A stretch of DNA of 64,000 nt from Candidatus Altimarinota bacterium (lineage in GTDB: Bacteria; Patescibacteriota; Gracilibacteria; UBA1369; LOWO2-01-FULL-3): the NCBI GenBank assembly GCA_023231115.1, contig JALNWA010000002.1, positions 62,001 through 126,000 of the forward strand. Direction: 5' to 3'. The position numbers and the translations under genes are program-made. How positions within the stretch are numbered: position 1 is the stretch's first letter; each line of letters starts with the position of its first letter. Shown one piece after another: positions 35,601 to 43,255 of the stretch. The notes below the pieces were generated by a model that was given only the letters and a program-made list of their open reading frames with translations, made no database searches and was not told where the DNA came from.

Positions 35601-37601
35601 TCTGGACTGAAGACCAGACGCAATCTTTTCAAGCTGAGAAAAATTTGCGACTTACCGCACACAGAAATTGAAGCAAAGCCAGACATAACGCTGGAAATTC
35701 CAGGACTGGAAGCCAAAATAGTAGAACTGACAACAAAAAACACAGAATCACAAGCCAAAACAGCCCTTCTCGAAGCTCAGCTCGCCGACACACAAGCCAC
35801 ACTCGCAACTTTCGCAAAACAACTCACAGAAACACAAGAACAACTCACAGAAGCACAATCACAAGTAACTGCATTGACAGAACGCGCAAAACAAGCCGAA
35901 GATCTTGCACAACAAGCAATAGCAGAAGAACGAGCTAAAACAACTGAGGTATGCAATTCAGCCTCAGCCGCAAACGCACGTGCCACAGAAGCTGAACAAC
36001 GCGAACAATTAGCAATAGCTCGCGCGCAAATTGCCGAAACAGCATTAGCAACAGCACAAGCCGCACTAGCCGCAAAACCAAAACCGATACGTCCGGAAGA
36101 TCAATCAGCCCTTACTCGTTTAAGGATATTAGAAAGAGAATTTAATGCATTGTCAACCGCAAACGCAGATCTTAGAGCACAAATCGCAGGCGCAAATGAA
36201 AGAGTCGCACAAGCCCGTTCACTCGGATTTAGAGAAGCAGGACCAAAAATAAGAAAGGAAATAACCGACGAATTTGAAACACGCCTAGTAGAAAGAGACT
36301 CAAGAATAGCAACACTTGAAAAAAGAGAAAGACAGCTGAATGCGGAAAAAGCCAGATTGTTAAGTCAAACAGAAGATGCAATTCTTGAGACCAATGACCT
36401 CACAGCTCAGCTCAGAGCCGCAAAATCACTGCCACCAACGGAACAAGACAAAACACAATTAAGAGAAACACAAACCGCACTTGCCACGGAAAAAGCGAGA
36501 GCCGACGACCTCTCAGGAAGATTAACAAAATCACAAGAAATAGCATCACGCGCAGAAACAGCCGAAACACTGTTTGCCGCCACACAAGGAGAATTGGCAA
36601 AAATGGAAGGGCTCGAAACCAAACTTGCCGCAGAAACAGAAAGAGCCAACATCCTCTCCAAAAAATTAACAAAATCACAAGAAATCGCATACCGCGTAGA
36701 AGCCGCTGAAGCAGAATCAAGACTGACCACACGTCTAAGAATTGAAACCGAAACAGCATTAGCCTCTGCACAAGAACAAATCGCAAAACTCGAAAAAGAC
36801 CTTAGGGTCGCATTAAAAGCAAAACCGGCAGAAACTTCAAAACCTACAAAGAAAAACGCTGAATTAGAAGCGGAAAACGAACGTCTGAGAACCCAAGTAC
36901 AAATAGCCAACAGCAAAGTAGTTAGAATGGAACAAAAAGGAGGAATCCAAGCAATGAGAGATCAAATAGTGGAGCTTAAAGCCCGAGTTTTAGACTTAAC
37001 AAGACAACTCGAGGGCAATGACAACATAATCACACTACAAACAAAAATTGGAAACCTTGAAGAAACGATTGCAAAAGAAAGAGCGAAACTAAAAGAAAAA
37101 GGAGAAAGAATTGAAGAATTGGAAAAACAATTAAAAGAATCAGGAACCGCTGATGAAACAGATGACGGAGACACGATGTCAACCGAACAACGCCTTGAAG
37201 CAGAGGAAAGACTACGAGCTCTATTGGCAAGAAAACCGGAATCAAAAACTCCGGAACTGACAAAATTAAACAACTTAATCCTTATAATTCAAAACCCTGA
37301 AACAAGATTCCCACCGACTGAAATATACGAAACAATTTTAGGAGAATTAAATCAGTTAATTAAAGAAAACAAATTCACAACAACAGGTCTAACATGTTTT
37401 AGAGGTGCTTTGAGTAGCGTAGTTCAAGCTCTTTCCGACAACAAAAAAATATCAAATGTGTTCAGAACCAAACAAATAGAACAAAACATTAAATCAATAA
37501 TAAAATACATTTCAGACATACTTGAATCAAAAGACCCCGATTTCCCTCCGGAAAGAAGAAGTGGAATAACAAGAAATATCAGAAAAATTTTAGGACAATA
37601 A
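32619..37601 (+). CDS. Giant modular protein: winged-helix-like modules plus long coiled coil
   Basis: A 1660-residue protein of unknown function, the largest here. No signal peptide or membrane segment. Residues 55-125, 160-355, 700-780, 800-905 and 915-1010 are repeated globular modules with a helix-turn-helix then beta-wing look (for example AIGRRINRLKQLLAKIGIEI, like OmpR-type winged helices). Pro/Gln/Glu-rich linkers separate them (PQPTPPQPAQPAP at about 140). About 1025-1490 is a continuous coiled coil rich in Ala, Glu, Lys, Thr. The last 130 residues are a helical domain. Modules at 160-355 and 800-905 match those of the next gene (37681-39474). DNA-binding or chromosome-organising role is an inference only. 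Confidence 0.75.
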   Translation: MLQESSDTDLPETTSLEAGLPPTAKTAQPQMEKAPESLSIRERLLKAKAKLTTLSRTSPAKILQIVDYLLENGTEIIPENEIGRIMGEGKVSPQERLQILGITTITFQKNNISFRRSENGGIRIVAENPRHEKNPQEPKPQPTPPQPAQPAPQPEQQENDSFTRIIEEALASGRIYISDSSPQILPILRFLSETADKGKNTYLDERTITKKIEEITGEKYEKIASTLKSMNNILLFAGLQIDTKTDNKICSSREQSIKVQKYRLSKIPTKEIPRTPQEILAKMSNLKEGFTKTFLQELARSPNGISGERSREIEKNNKIKSPAREIMRMANNDLFRNMPIQITHDRKTHILNVVFRREITRPVQQQTQTTKLPYETPLLEDIDPNLKTNRGKADIQAINQIWKISRATQEEIQAALTSARSNPKVAENLTGNVTDKNGKPVNSMIRLLEEFSENGKVMESELQIGFPDLQKLRAACHNANSQPASIFNQHFLQIIVNGKQRDTAKREYSVASQRVQFRNQITQEKVITDIYTTAKQIKETPSLFANAPQFSAFIFSALSDFTMGATLEEFSAVTGLSEEEILKTVEYINTSVIPQNTDIEIHNRNGILILGTKHSIRERFKTIPLIDTPQTHQETVRWKSLIIELKERIANIDAIDVKIEEIPQEILPEPQEPIHTPETVEETAEPENIPDSEAPDPQITERLSKILQNPHTVGTRRKFIEALIKNSGEISIREIEDILPQTKVKYAAIKFMFNTKRPLIKYGVGLTLDKKKRTVKATIITESENQAQQEEDNIPETKNDQPQFYQRIKEALDSGNINFGPNTKTSAPEIILAMAQEFDRTKQPLSVDGISRITENKYNHVQIGNIIGARNKILHKFLAKCGIYLRSNRRRTNTNTVIEYSFTTTREKNETTNPVEIRQIFEKAQEEGRIKLEQDLLEVFEILIKTGNKAISASEIQEKLKNTSSQAIGRRINRLKQLLAKIGIEIIIEDEKIKSGLKTRRNLFKLRKICDLPHTEIEAKPDITLEIPGLEAKIVELTTKNTESQAKTALLEAQLADTQATLATFAKQLTETQEQLTEAQSQVTALTERAKQAEDLAQQAIAEERAKTTEVCNSASAANARATEAEQREQLAIARAQIAETALATAQAALAAKPKPIRPEDQSALTRLRILEREFNALSTANADLRAQIAGANERVAQARSLGFREAGPKIRKEITDEFETRLVERDSRIATLEKRERQLNAEKARLLSQTEDAILETNDLTAQLRAAKSLPPTEQDKTQLRETQTALATEKARADDLSGRLTKSQEIASRAETAETLFAATQGELAKMEGLETKLAAETERANILSKKLTKSQEIAYRVEAAEAESRLTTRLRIETETALASAQEQIAKLEKDLRVALKAKPAETSKPTKKNAELEAENERLRTQVQIANSKVVRMEQKGGIQAMRDQIVELKARVLDLTRQLEGNDNIITLQTKIGNLEETIAKERAKLKEKGERIEELEKQLKESGTADETDDGDTMSTEQRLEAEERLRALLARKPESKTPELTKLNNLILIIQNPETRFPPTEIYETILGELNQLIKENKFTTTGLTCFRGALSSVVQALSDNKKISNVFRTKQIEQNIKSIIKYISDILESKDPDFPPERRSGITRNIRKILGQ

Positions 37602-37622
37602 ATATTTCCACCCATCCACAAT

Positions 37623-37651
37623 TTGACTTGCACAAGAGAAAATTGTACAAT
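37623..37651 (+). promoter_or_regulatory. sigma70-type promoter of the second modular gene
   Basis: TTGACT at 37623-37628 and TACAAT at 37646-37651, spacer 17 nt, start near 37658; leader about 23 nt before 37681. Confidence 0.7.
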
Positions 37652-37680
37652 CACCTCCTTTTATACAAACATCCGAAACC

Positions 37681-39474
37681 ATGCCGGAAGTACAAGTCGA
37701 CGACATAGAAATAGGCACAACTAAATCATCTTCACTGGGAAACCCGCCTCATAAAGACGGTCTTTCCTCAACTCAGGAATTTTCAGAAAACCCAAAATCA
37801 TTCTCCGAAATCCTAGAAGAAGCGCTCGCCTCAGGGAAAATTCACCTGTCAAATTTTCATTCCTCACAAAAAATATTAGACATATTAAGAGCGTTAGCAA
37901 AAGCGACAGACGAAAATCCGGAAAGATATATTGATGCCGAAGAAATTTCAAAACGAATTTATCAAGAAACAGATGAAGACCCAACAAATATTGGAAGAAC
38001 ATTAAAAACATTAAGCAAAACATTACTATTTTCTTGTTTAAGAATAGAAGAATCAACACGGGAAAAAACATATACAGGCAGAAGCGAAACAACAAGAGTA
38101 AAAACATATAGATTTAAAAAAATACCTGAAAACAAAATTCCAAAAACGCCACAAGAAATATTGGAACAAATAGCCGAATTATCAGAAGGAGGCTTCGTAA
38201 AGGCATTATTTCAAGCAATAGCAAAAGAACCAAACGGACTTTCAAGAGAAAAAAGTAGAGAAATAGAAAAGCAATACAATACAAAAAGCGACACAGTAAC
38301 CATAGCAATAGTTGCAAACAAAGAAGGTGTCCTAAAAAACACACCAATACGAATAAAATATGATCACCAAGCCGAAACATTCAATCCTATATTCAGAGAA
38401 TACACGCCGTTACAAATACAACCGGCACCAAAAAAACCCAAGGAAAATGCGGACACTGCGACCGAAGAAGTCAGCGAAGAAACAGAAGAAACCTCCTTCA
38501 CGGCAAAACTGGAAAAAGCAATTGAAGCAGGCCAATTACAATTTAGCCCACGCGTCCAAAACTATGCCATCGAAGTTTTATTAGCAACAGCAAAAGAATT
38601 TGATAAACACAAAAAACCAGTATCACGCGAAAAAATACAGACATTAACAGCTGGAAAATACATCCCCCAACAAATCGGAACAATCCTTGGCAATTCAACA
38701 AAAAAAGAACTCGCAAAAATTGGAATACGCATTCGAATAATAACAAGACAAACCGGACCGCAAAAAACATTGTACGCATTTTACACAATCCCTGCAGAAA
38801 ACACTGAAATTCCGGATGATAAAATCATAGCAGAGAGAGATGAACTGAAAAGATTATTAACAATGGCTCGCACAAAAGTCGGCGTAAGAACAAGAGAAGT
38901 GGGACAAGCCAGAGATAGAATCGAAATTTTGGAAAAAGACAACGCCATCAAAACCACAGAGCTCTCAAGGATAACCGGTATTATGGAAGAATTACGCACA
39001 CAAATAGAAGAAACAGCAAAAGAAGAAGCAATAATCCTTACAAAATCAGCAGAAGACCGCGCCAAATCAGCAGAAGCTCGTGCAGAAGCCGCAGAAGCAC
39101 GCGCCAAATCAGCGGAAGCTCGTGCAGAAGCCGCAGAAGATCGGGCAAAATCAGCAGAAACACCCCCTCAACTCGAAACCGCAAATAAATATATACCAAT
39201 CGAAGCAATCATATATACCGAGCTGGGCAAACTACAATTTACCGTTAGAAATTTGGAAATATTTAATGAAAGGATAAAACAACTTGAAAGAAATTTGGCA
39301 AACAGCAGATTATTATCAACAGATAAAAAAACACAAGATTTACGCAAAAAACTGGAAGAAGTTATAAAATATTTATCAGGAATAATCCAAATTCAAACTG
39401 AGAATGAAGAACACACCCTGCAACTCGGGAAAAAACCATTAATAATGGCACATATTTCAAAACTTCTGGAATAA
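37681..39474 (+). CDS. Modular winged-helix-like/coiled-coil protein, paralog of the giant protein
   Basis: A 597-residue protein. Residues 40-245 match residues 160-355 of the giant protein: SFSEILEEALASGKI versus SFTRIIEEALASGRI, then IPKTPQEIL versus IPRTPQEIL and PNGLSREKSREIEK versus PNGISGERSREIEK. Residues 272-370 match its 800-905 module. Residues 380-495 form a coiled coil ending in a perfect heptad repeat (AEARAEA/AEARAKS). The C-terminal 90 residues are helical. So this is the giant protein with fewer modules and a shorter rod. Function unknown. Confidence 0.75.
   Translation: MPEVQVDDIEIGTTKSSSLGNPPHKDGLSSTQEFSENPKSFSEILEEALASGKIHLSNFHSSQKILDILRALAKATDENPERYIDAEEISKRIYQETDEDPTNIGRTLKTLSKTLLFSCLRIEESTREKTYTGRSETTRVKTYRFKKIPENKIPKTPQEILEQIAELSEGGFVKALFQAIAKEPNGLSREKSREIEKQYNTKSDTVTIAIVANKEGVLKNTPIRIKYDHQAETFNPIFREYTPLQIQPAPKKPKENADTATEEVSEETEETSFTAKLEKAIEAGQLQFSPRVQNYAIEVLLATAKEFDKHKKPVSREKIQTLTAGKYIPQQIGTILGNSTKKELAKIGIRIRIITRQTGPQKTLYAFYTIPAENTEIPDDKIIAERDELKRLLTMARTKVGVRTREVGQARDRIEILEKDNAIKTTELSRITGIMEELRTQIEETAKEEAIILTKSAEDRAKSAEARAEAAEARAKSAEARAEAAEDRAKSAETPPQLETANKYIPIEAIIYTELGKLQFTVRNLEIFNERIKQLERNLANSRLLSTDKKTQDLRKKLEEVIKYLSGIIQIQTENEEHTLQLGKKPLIMAHISKLLE
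39055..39159 (+). repeat. 42-bp tandem repeat inside the second modular gene
   Basis: Two and a half copies of a 42-bp unit (39055-39096, 39097-39138, 39139-39159) encode heptads of the form AEDRAKSAEARAEA. Copies differ at few positions. It lengthens the coiled-coil rod and is a likely site of length variation. Confidence 0.8.
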
Positions 39475-39504
39475 TACCTTCTTTTTAATATAAACATTAT
39501 AAAA

Positions 39505-40557
39505 ATGGCAGAAATAATACAAGACACCACAGACGAAACAATCACGCCGACGCCGGACGCAACTACACCCAAAAAAGGAAGAATTACTCCGACTCCGATT
39601 CCTGCCGAAATAGAATTCAAAGGCGATCTACGAGGACACAGCGGACATATGGGCAGGGCAATCGCACACAAAACAATCATTTATAAATTACTTTATAGAT
39701 TTTTAGAAAAAGGTCTTACTCCTGAAGAAATCGTAAGTCATGTAAACGAAATAATCGCTAACGAATCAATCAAAGTTGAACCTATAAATAAATTACAAAT
39801 TTCAGGATATATAATCGGAATGAATACCGAATTGGCGTCACATAGACTTTTTGTAGAAAAAATCAGAGGCAAAACCCTTTATCGAATACGAATACTCGAG
39901 GAACCTCAAAAACCAAAAGAAGAAGAAAAGCCTAAACCGGAAATAGAAGACACTTCAATAAATAAAATTACATACTTTAGCGGTATCAGATCACGTTTAC
40001 CGGAAGGGACATATCAAATTGCGATAGCAATTGCAGAACATCCGGGAATACAAAATTTTGATTTACACGAAAAAACAAACGCCAGAAACCTAAGCTCAAA
40101 ATTGGAGAGATTAAATGAAGTTGGAAGTTCATCGGAAGTACCACAGCATTTCAGAGTCGAATCAAGAATGGAAACCGACAGGTACAGAGCAAAAGTACGT
40201 AAATATTATATTATTGTGTTCAAACCTCACAAAAAAGAGGGCGCAAAAAAAACTGAAGAAAAACAAGCAATTCCGGAATTGCTTACAGCAGACACAAAAA
40301 CAATGTTTGGACCAAACACGGTAAAATCAGTCGTAAGAAAATTAATCCAAGAAGTGCTTTCAATACCTGATGAAGAAATATCATCAAGATTAAAAGACAT
40401 CGTTCACACCTTAGACACAATGTCTACTGCTCCTGAAATAACAAGAATCACAGCCCCTTTAAGAGAAAGATTAGAACAAATTTTAGGAAAATACGAAAGA
40501 TCAGTCCCAAAAAATTTCTCTGAAGCACTCATTATAGAGCTCAGTAACATCCACTAA
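39505..40557 (+). CDS. Third protein of the modular family, no coiled coil
   Basis: A 350-residue soluble protein, 30 nt after the previous stop. It has a Thr/Pro-rich N-terminus (TPTPDATTPKKG), two helix-rich modules with beta-wing-like ends (about residues 50-135 and 160-250), a Lys/Glu linker (about 135-150) and a helical C-terminus (about 275-350) ending with the style of the two preceding proteins. Similarity to them is weaker and is judged from layout. It lacks the rod. Probably co-transcribed with 37681-39474. Function unknown. Confidence 0.65.
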   Translation: MAEIIQDTTDETITPTPDATTPKKGRITPTPIPAEIEFKGDLRGHSGHMGRAIAHKTIIYKLLYRFLEKGLTPEEIVSHVNEIIANESIKVEPINKLQISGYIIGMNTELASHRLFVEKIRGKTLYRIRILEEPQKPKEEEKPKPEIEDTSINKITYFSGIRSRLPEGTYQIAIAIAEHPGIQNFDLHEKTNARNLSSKLERLNEVGSSSEVPQHFRVESRMETDRYRAKVRKYYIIVFKPHKKEGAKKTEEKQAIPELLTADTKTMFGPNTVKSVVRKLIQEVLSIPDEEISSRLKDIVHTLDTMSTAPEITRITAPLRERLEQILGKYERSVPKNFSEALIIELSNIH

Positions 40558-40571
40558 TCCGATTTCCGCGC

Positions 40572-40596
40572 AAAAAAAAACCCGCCGAAGCGGGGG
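40572..40596 (-). terminator. Strong intrinsic terminator on the minus strand
   Basis: Read on the minus strand: CCCGC, TTCG tetraloop, GCGGG, then nine T (40572-40580). This is a textbook rho-independent terminator and fixes the 3' end and orientation of the RNA at 40572-41217. Confidence 0.85.
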
Positions 40597-40897
40597 AAAA
40601 AGTTTTAAACTAGCTACATATATAAAGAGCTATTAAACTTTGTTTTTGTTTTAAATCCTACCAAGATTTTGGTGTTAGTTTCAGTTGCACCACCAACCGC
40701 CTGTTGTCCCGTATCACGAAGTCATAGCTAGGCCATAGGGCTTGGATAAGGGCAGGACCGCATCCAGAAAGGTCTGGACATCTCCGGGATTCACAAAGCG
40801 AACTTTGTAAATACCATCACCTCAGTGAGGACAGAGAGAAAAGTAAATTTTGGAAGGCAATTCGCAATTTGCGAGTGCCTTTACGGTCCTTTTCAGG

Positions 40898-40936
40898 AAG
40901 ATTGCGAAGGCTCCTCGTTGAGCCGCAATCTTTTAC
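40898..40936 (+). terminator. Possible plus-strand terminator inside the RNA region
   Basis: AAGATTGC (40898-40905) pairs with GCAATCTT (40925-40932), with inner GGCTC / GAGCC, and is followed by TTTTACGCTTTTT on the plus strand. It could end transcription of the modular-protein genes, whose 3' region would then be antisense to the predicted RNA. It is equally an internal hairpin of that RNA. Confidence 0.4.
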
Positions 40937-41223
40937 GCTTTTTGTTTTTATTTTTGTTTTTTGCGTTTCCGCTATTTACTTCCCTCATCTCTCCACTCTT
41001 AGGAAAGATAAAGATTCTTTTTATTTTTGTTTTAGTGTTTCTATGGATCTTCAGTCTTTTGATTCTTGCACCACTTGGGCGAATGAATTTTTCGACTGCT
41101 TCTCCGTTTTATCTTCTAAATTTTTAAGGAACGAGGTTTTGCTTTTCTAGGGCGTTGTGATTTTCATTGAGTAAGTGTTCTGTATTTTTTGTGAACGTTT
41201 TTCTTATCTACGAAAATCATACC

Positions 41224-41251
41224 AGTATATCCAATACAGAAAAATTGTCAA
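41224..41251 (-). promoter_or_regulatory. sigma70-type promoter of the predicted ncRNA
   Basis: On the minus strand a perfect TTGACA (41246-41251) and TATACT (41224-41229) with 16-nt spacer; start near 41217. No start codon with a meaningful frame follows, which supports an RNA gene. Confidence 0.7.
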
Positions 41252-41307
41252 AATTCTAATGTGGACACAAACAAGAGATTATTGCGCAATAAAAATCAAC
41301 ATGGCTC

Positions 41308-41325
41308 AAAAAGCCACTAAATGGC
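41308..41325 (-). terminator. Weak terminator after the HNH gene
   Basis: On the minus strand GCCA (41322-41325) and TGGC (41313-41316) close a short hairpin followed by five T (41308-41312), about 78 nt beyond the HNH stop codon. It would separate the HNH transcript from the ncRNA promoter. Confidence 0.4.
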
Positions 41326-41402
41326 ATCCACAGAAAAGCGTGATTTTTAATAAAATCTTTTGTACACACACAAGACCCACTCGGCCATTCATTCTTTTAT
41401 TA

Positions 41403-42941
41403 TTAAGAAACCTTCTTCATTTTGTATTTCATAACAATCGCATCGACTTTCTCTTTCGTGTCCAAAATTTCACCGGTTCTTTTATCTATAACATGATTAT
41501 TCCCCGCCAGCTGATCTCCGCGACTCACTTTCATCGCATCTCCACCCACCACTTTCTTCAACCTCCACTTCTCCGGCACATCTTCCTCATTTTCAATACA
41601 TCCGCCATGAACAAGATCGTGATGTTTTTTACAAAGAGGCACAATACTCTCCGCATCATGCTTCTTAAAAAGAAAAAATCTCCTCGTGTGATGCAAAACA
41701 AAACACGGAAAATTGCACTTAGGAAACCCACATTTATAGCCATAGTTAGCCAAAATTTGTCGCTTCAATACAACAGGAATATGCCTGCTCACGAGATTTT
41801 CCTCATCTTTTTTGACCCCACTATTTTCGCCATCGTTCAATCCGGCATATTTAACAAATGCAGGCTTTCCTCTATTTAAATCTTTTTCTTTAATTCCTTC
41901 TCTAAATCCATTCGCACATCCCTCCATCCCTTTCTCTCCCGCCACGTTAGCCACTCCTCCAATCCCTTTCTCTCCCGCCCCATTGGCACATCCCCCAATC
42001 CCTTTACCCTCAACTTTCCTTAAAAGCGCCTCAAACACCTCATTCCAACTCAAACTCTGTTTTCTCTCTTTCTCAAGCCCTTGTTTAAAAAGCCGAAGCT
42101 TAAACTGTACATCAATACTCGCATGAAAAAGAAAAATTTTATATCTCTCTTCCCGCCTAATATCCGAAGAATTAATCATCGAATTATTGTTACCATCAAC
42201 CCCAACACCATTAAATATTTCTCTTAAATCCAATTGCATTTCATTTCCGACCACAGCTCCACCCACATTTTCATTTTCAAACCCCTCCCGGCTCAAATCG
42301 TTCATCCCTTGATTAATTTCATTTTTATTTTTCAATTCAACGTATACGTTGCTACCCATTTCTGCCCGTTTTTGGCTCACATACGCCACGAGTGCCTGTT
42401 GGGGCAATATCTCAATTTTTTTCGCCAAATCTTCCTGAGTCTCCTTGGTAGCAATGTACGAAACCGTCTCAATCTTGCTCCAACTTTGTTTTCCGCTCTC
42501 AAACTGTCTCAACAAAATGGGCTTATCCTCAATCCTTTTAACCAATCGCAAAATTCTATCAACAGTAAAATCACTCATTCCTGCCAACTTTTTAGCAAAA
42601 TCATATATTGAAACAAACCCTTTTTTCTTATAAAGATGCCTTTTCTCGACCTCAGGCAACATCGCAACAAATTTCCGCACCCAAACTTTTGCATTCATCC
42701 CACATTCAACACATTTTTTGTATAATTGTTCGTCTGAAAGATCAGAAATTTTAAAACCGATAGCGCTTGGACCAATAACCTTCCCAACAGAAACTTCCTT
42801 CACAACCATCCCCTCCCTTCCAACAGGAACTTCTTTCACAATCATTCCTTCTTTCGCCTTCCCCCCTGCACGTCCATCCTCAGCCTTATTTGCAACCTCG
42901 CCACCTTTCCGCACAAACATATTTTCATCATTTTTAATCAT
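41403..42941 (-). CDS. HNH endonuclease family protein
   Basis: A 512-residue protein. Residues about 60-190 resemble the N-terminal helical region found in a family of bacterial HNH proteins (LSDEQLYKKC, RHLYKKKGFVSIYDFAKK, SWSKIETVSYI). The C-terminus carries the nuclease: a Cys pair (CGFPKC), LHHTRRF and VPLCKKHHDLVHGG. Two sets of internal repeats are odd: (K/R)EGM-VKEV-VG twice near the N-terminus and G-KGIGG-AN-AGE three times around residue 325. It may be mobile or a nuclease of a selfish gene. No RuvC motif, so it is not IscB-like. Function unproven. Confidence 0.8.
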   Translation of the reverse strand: MIKNDENMFVRKGGEVANKAEDGRAGGKAKEGMIVKEVPVGREGMVVKEVSVGKVIGPSAIGFKISDLSDEQLYKKCVECGMNAKVWVRKFVAMLPEVEKRHLYKKKGFVSIYDFAKKLAGMSDFTVDRILRLVKRIEDKPILLRQFESGKQSWSKIETVSYIATKETQEDLAKKIEILPQQALVAYVSQKRAEMGSNVYVELKNKNEINQGMNDLSREGFENENVGGAVVGNEMQLDLREIFNGVGVDGNNNSMINSSDIRREERYKIFLFHASIDVQFKLRLFKQGLEKERKQSLSWNEVFEALLRKVEGKGIGGCANGAGEKGIGGVANVAGEKGMEGCANGFREGIKEKDLNRGKPAFVKYAGLNDGENSGVKKDEENLVSRHIPVVLKRQILANYGYKCGFPKCNFPCFVLHHTRRFFLFKKHDAESIVPLCKKHHDLVHGGCIENEEDVPEKWRLKKVVGGDAMKVSRGDQLAGNNHVIDKRTGEILDTKEKVDAIVMKYKMKKVS

Positions 42942-43255
42942 ATTTTTACATTAAAAAATTACTTCAAAAACATTCATACCAAACCAACATTAAATTTTCT
43001 TAAATTATTTATAAAATTTTTCTAAAATTTATTATCAAAAAAACATCTCCACCCCATAGCACACATAAAAATCGACCCACCAAAAAAATTCGCACGTTAT
43101 CCACTCTTTCAAATATTCAAACATTGATATAGGATAAACCCACAAAGAAAAGGCACCACCACGACCACCACAAGTCACCACGACCACCACAAGCCACAGA
43201 ATCCCCGAACAACAGCTCAAGACTCACATAAAAAACAATCACACCACACACAAAT
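42942..43255 (+). other. Gene-free spacer between the HNH gene and the exonuclease gene
   Basis: 314 nt, very A/T-rich on the left. It holds a short tandem repeat (43157-43193) and a DnaA-box-like TTATCCACT (43097-43105). No clear promoter for either flanking gene could be called, although the divergent starts require two. Confidence 0.6.
43157..43193 (+). repeat. Two-copy 18-bp tandem repeat
   Basis: CACCACGACCACCACAAG occurs at 43157-43174 and 43176-43193, one base apart. It is upstream of the exonuclease gene (start 43256). Two copies only, so not a CRISPR array. Confidence 0.8.

Larger units (their letters stand above)
40572..41217 (-). ncRNA. Predicted structured noncoding RNA of about 646 nt, unknown class
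   Basis: A consensus promoter (41224-41251) and a strong terminator (40572-40596) bracket about 646 nt of minus strand with no substantial reading frame. Several stable hairpins lie in A-rich linkers: 40898-40932 (AAGATTGC / GCAATCTT with an inner GGCTC / GAGCC), 40854-40881 (AAGGCA / TGCCTT with inner TCGCAA / TTGCGA), 40793-40808 (ACAAAG, TTCG loop on the minus strand, CTTTGT) and 40763-40778 (TCCAGA / TCTGGA). No signature of tmRNA, RNase P RNA, SRP RNA or 6S RNA was found. The region lies downstream of the HNH gene and convergent with the modular-protein genes. Confidence 0.55.

Noticed and set aside
40825..41127. A 100-codon plus-strand frame with a run of Phe and Leu
   Set aside because: It is T-rich low-complexity sequence opposite the predicted minus-strand RNA, and an overlapping frame gives a similar product; no promoter or family supports it.
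40572..41217. tmRNA, RNase P RNA or SRP RNA
   Set aside because: None of the invariant segments of these RNAs is present on either strand; one resemblance (GTGCAACTGAAA) to an RNase P segment is isolated.
40572..42941. IscB with its guide (HEARO) RNA
   Set aside because: The HNH protein has no RuvC motifs and the RNA lies downstream of the gene behind its own promoter.
43097..43105. DnaA box and possible origin
   Set aside because: A single 8/9 match to TTATCCACA with no cluster and no dnaA or dnaN nearby.
43157..43193. CRISPR-like repeats
   Set aside because: Two copies separated by one base, no spacers, no cas genes.
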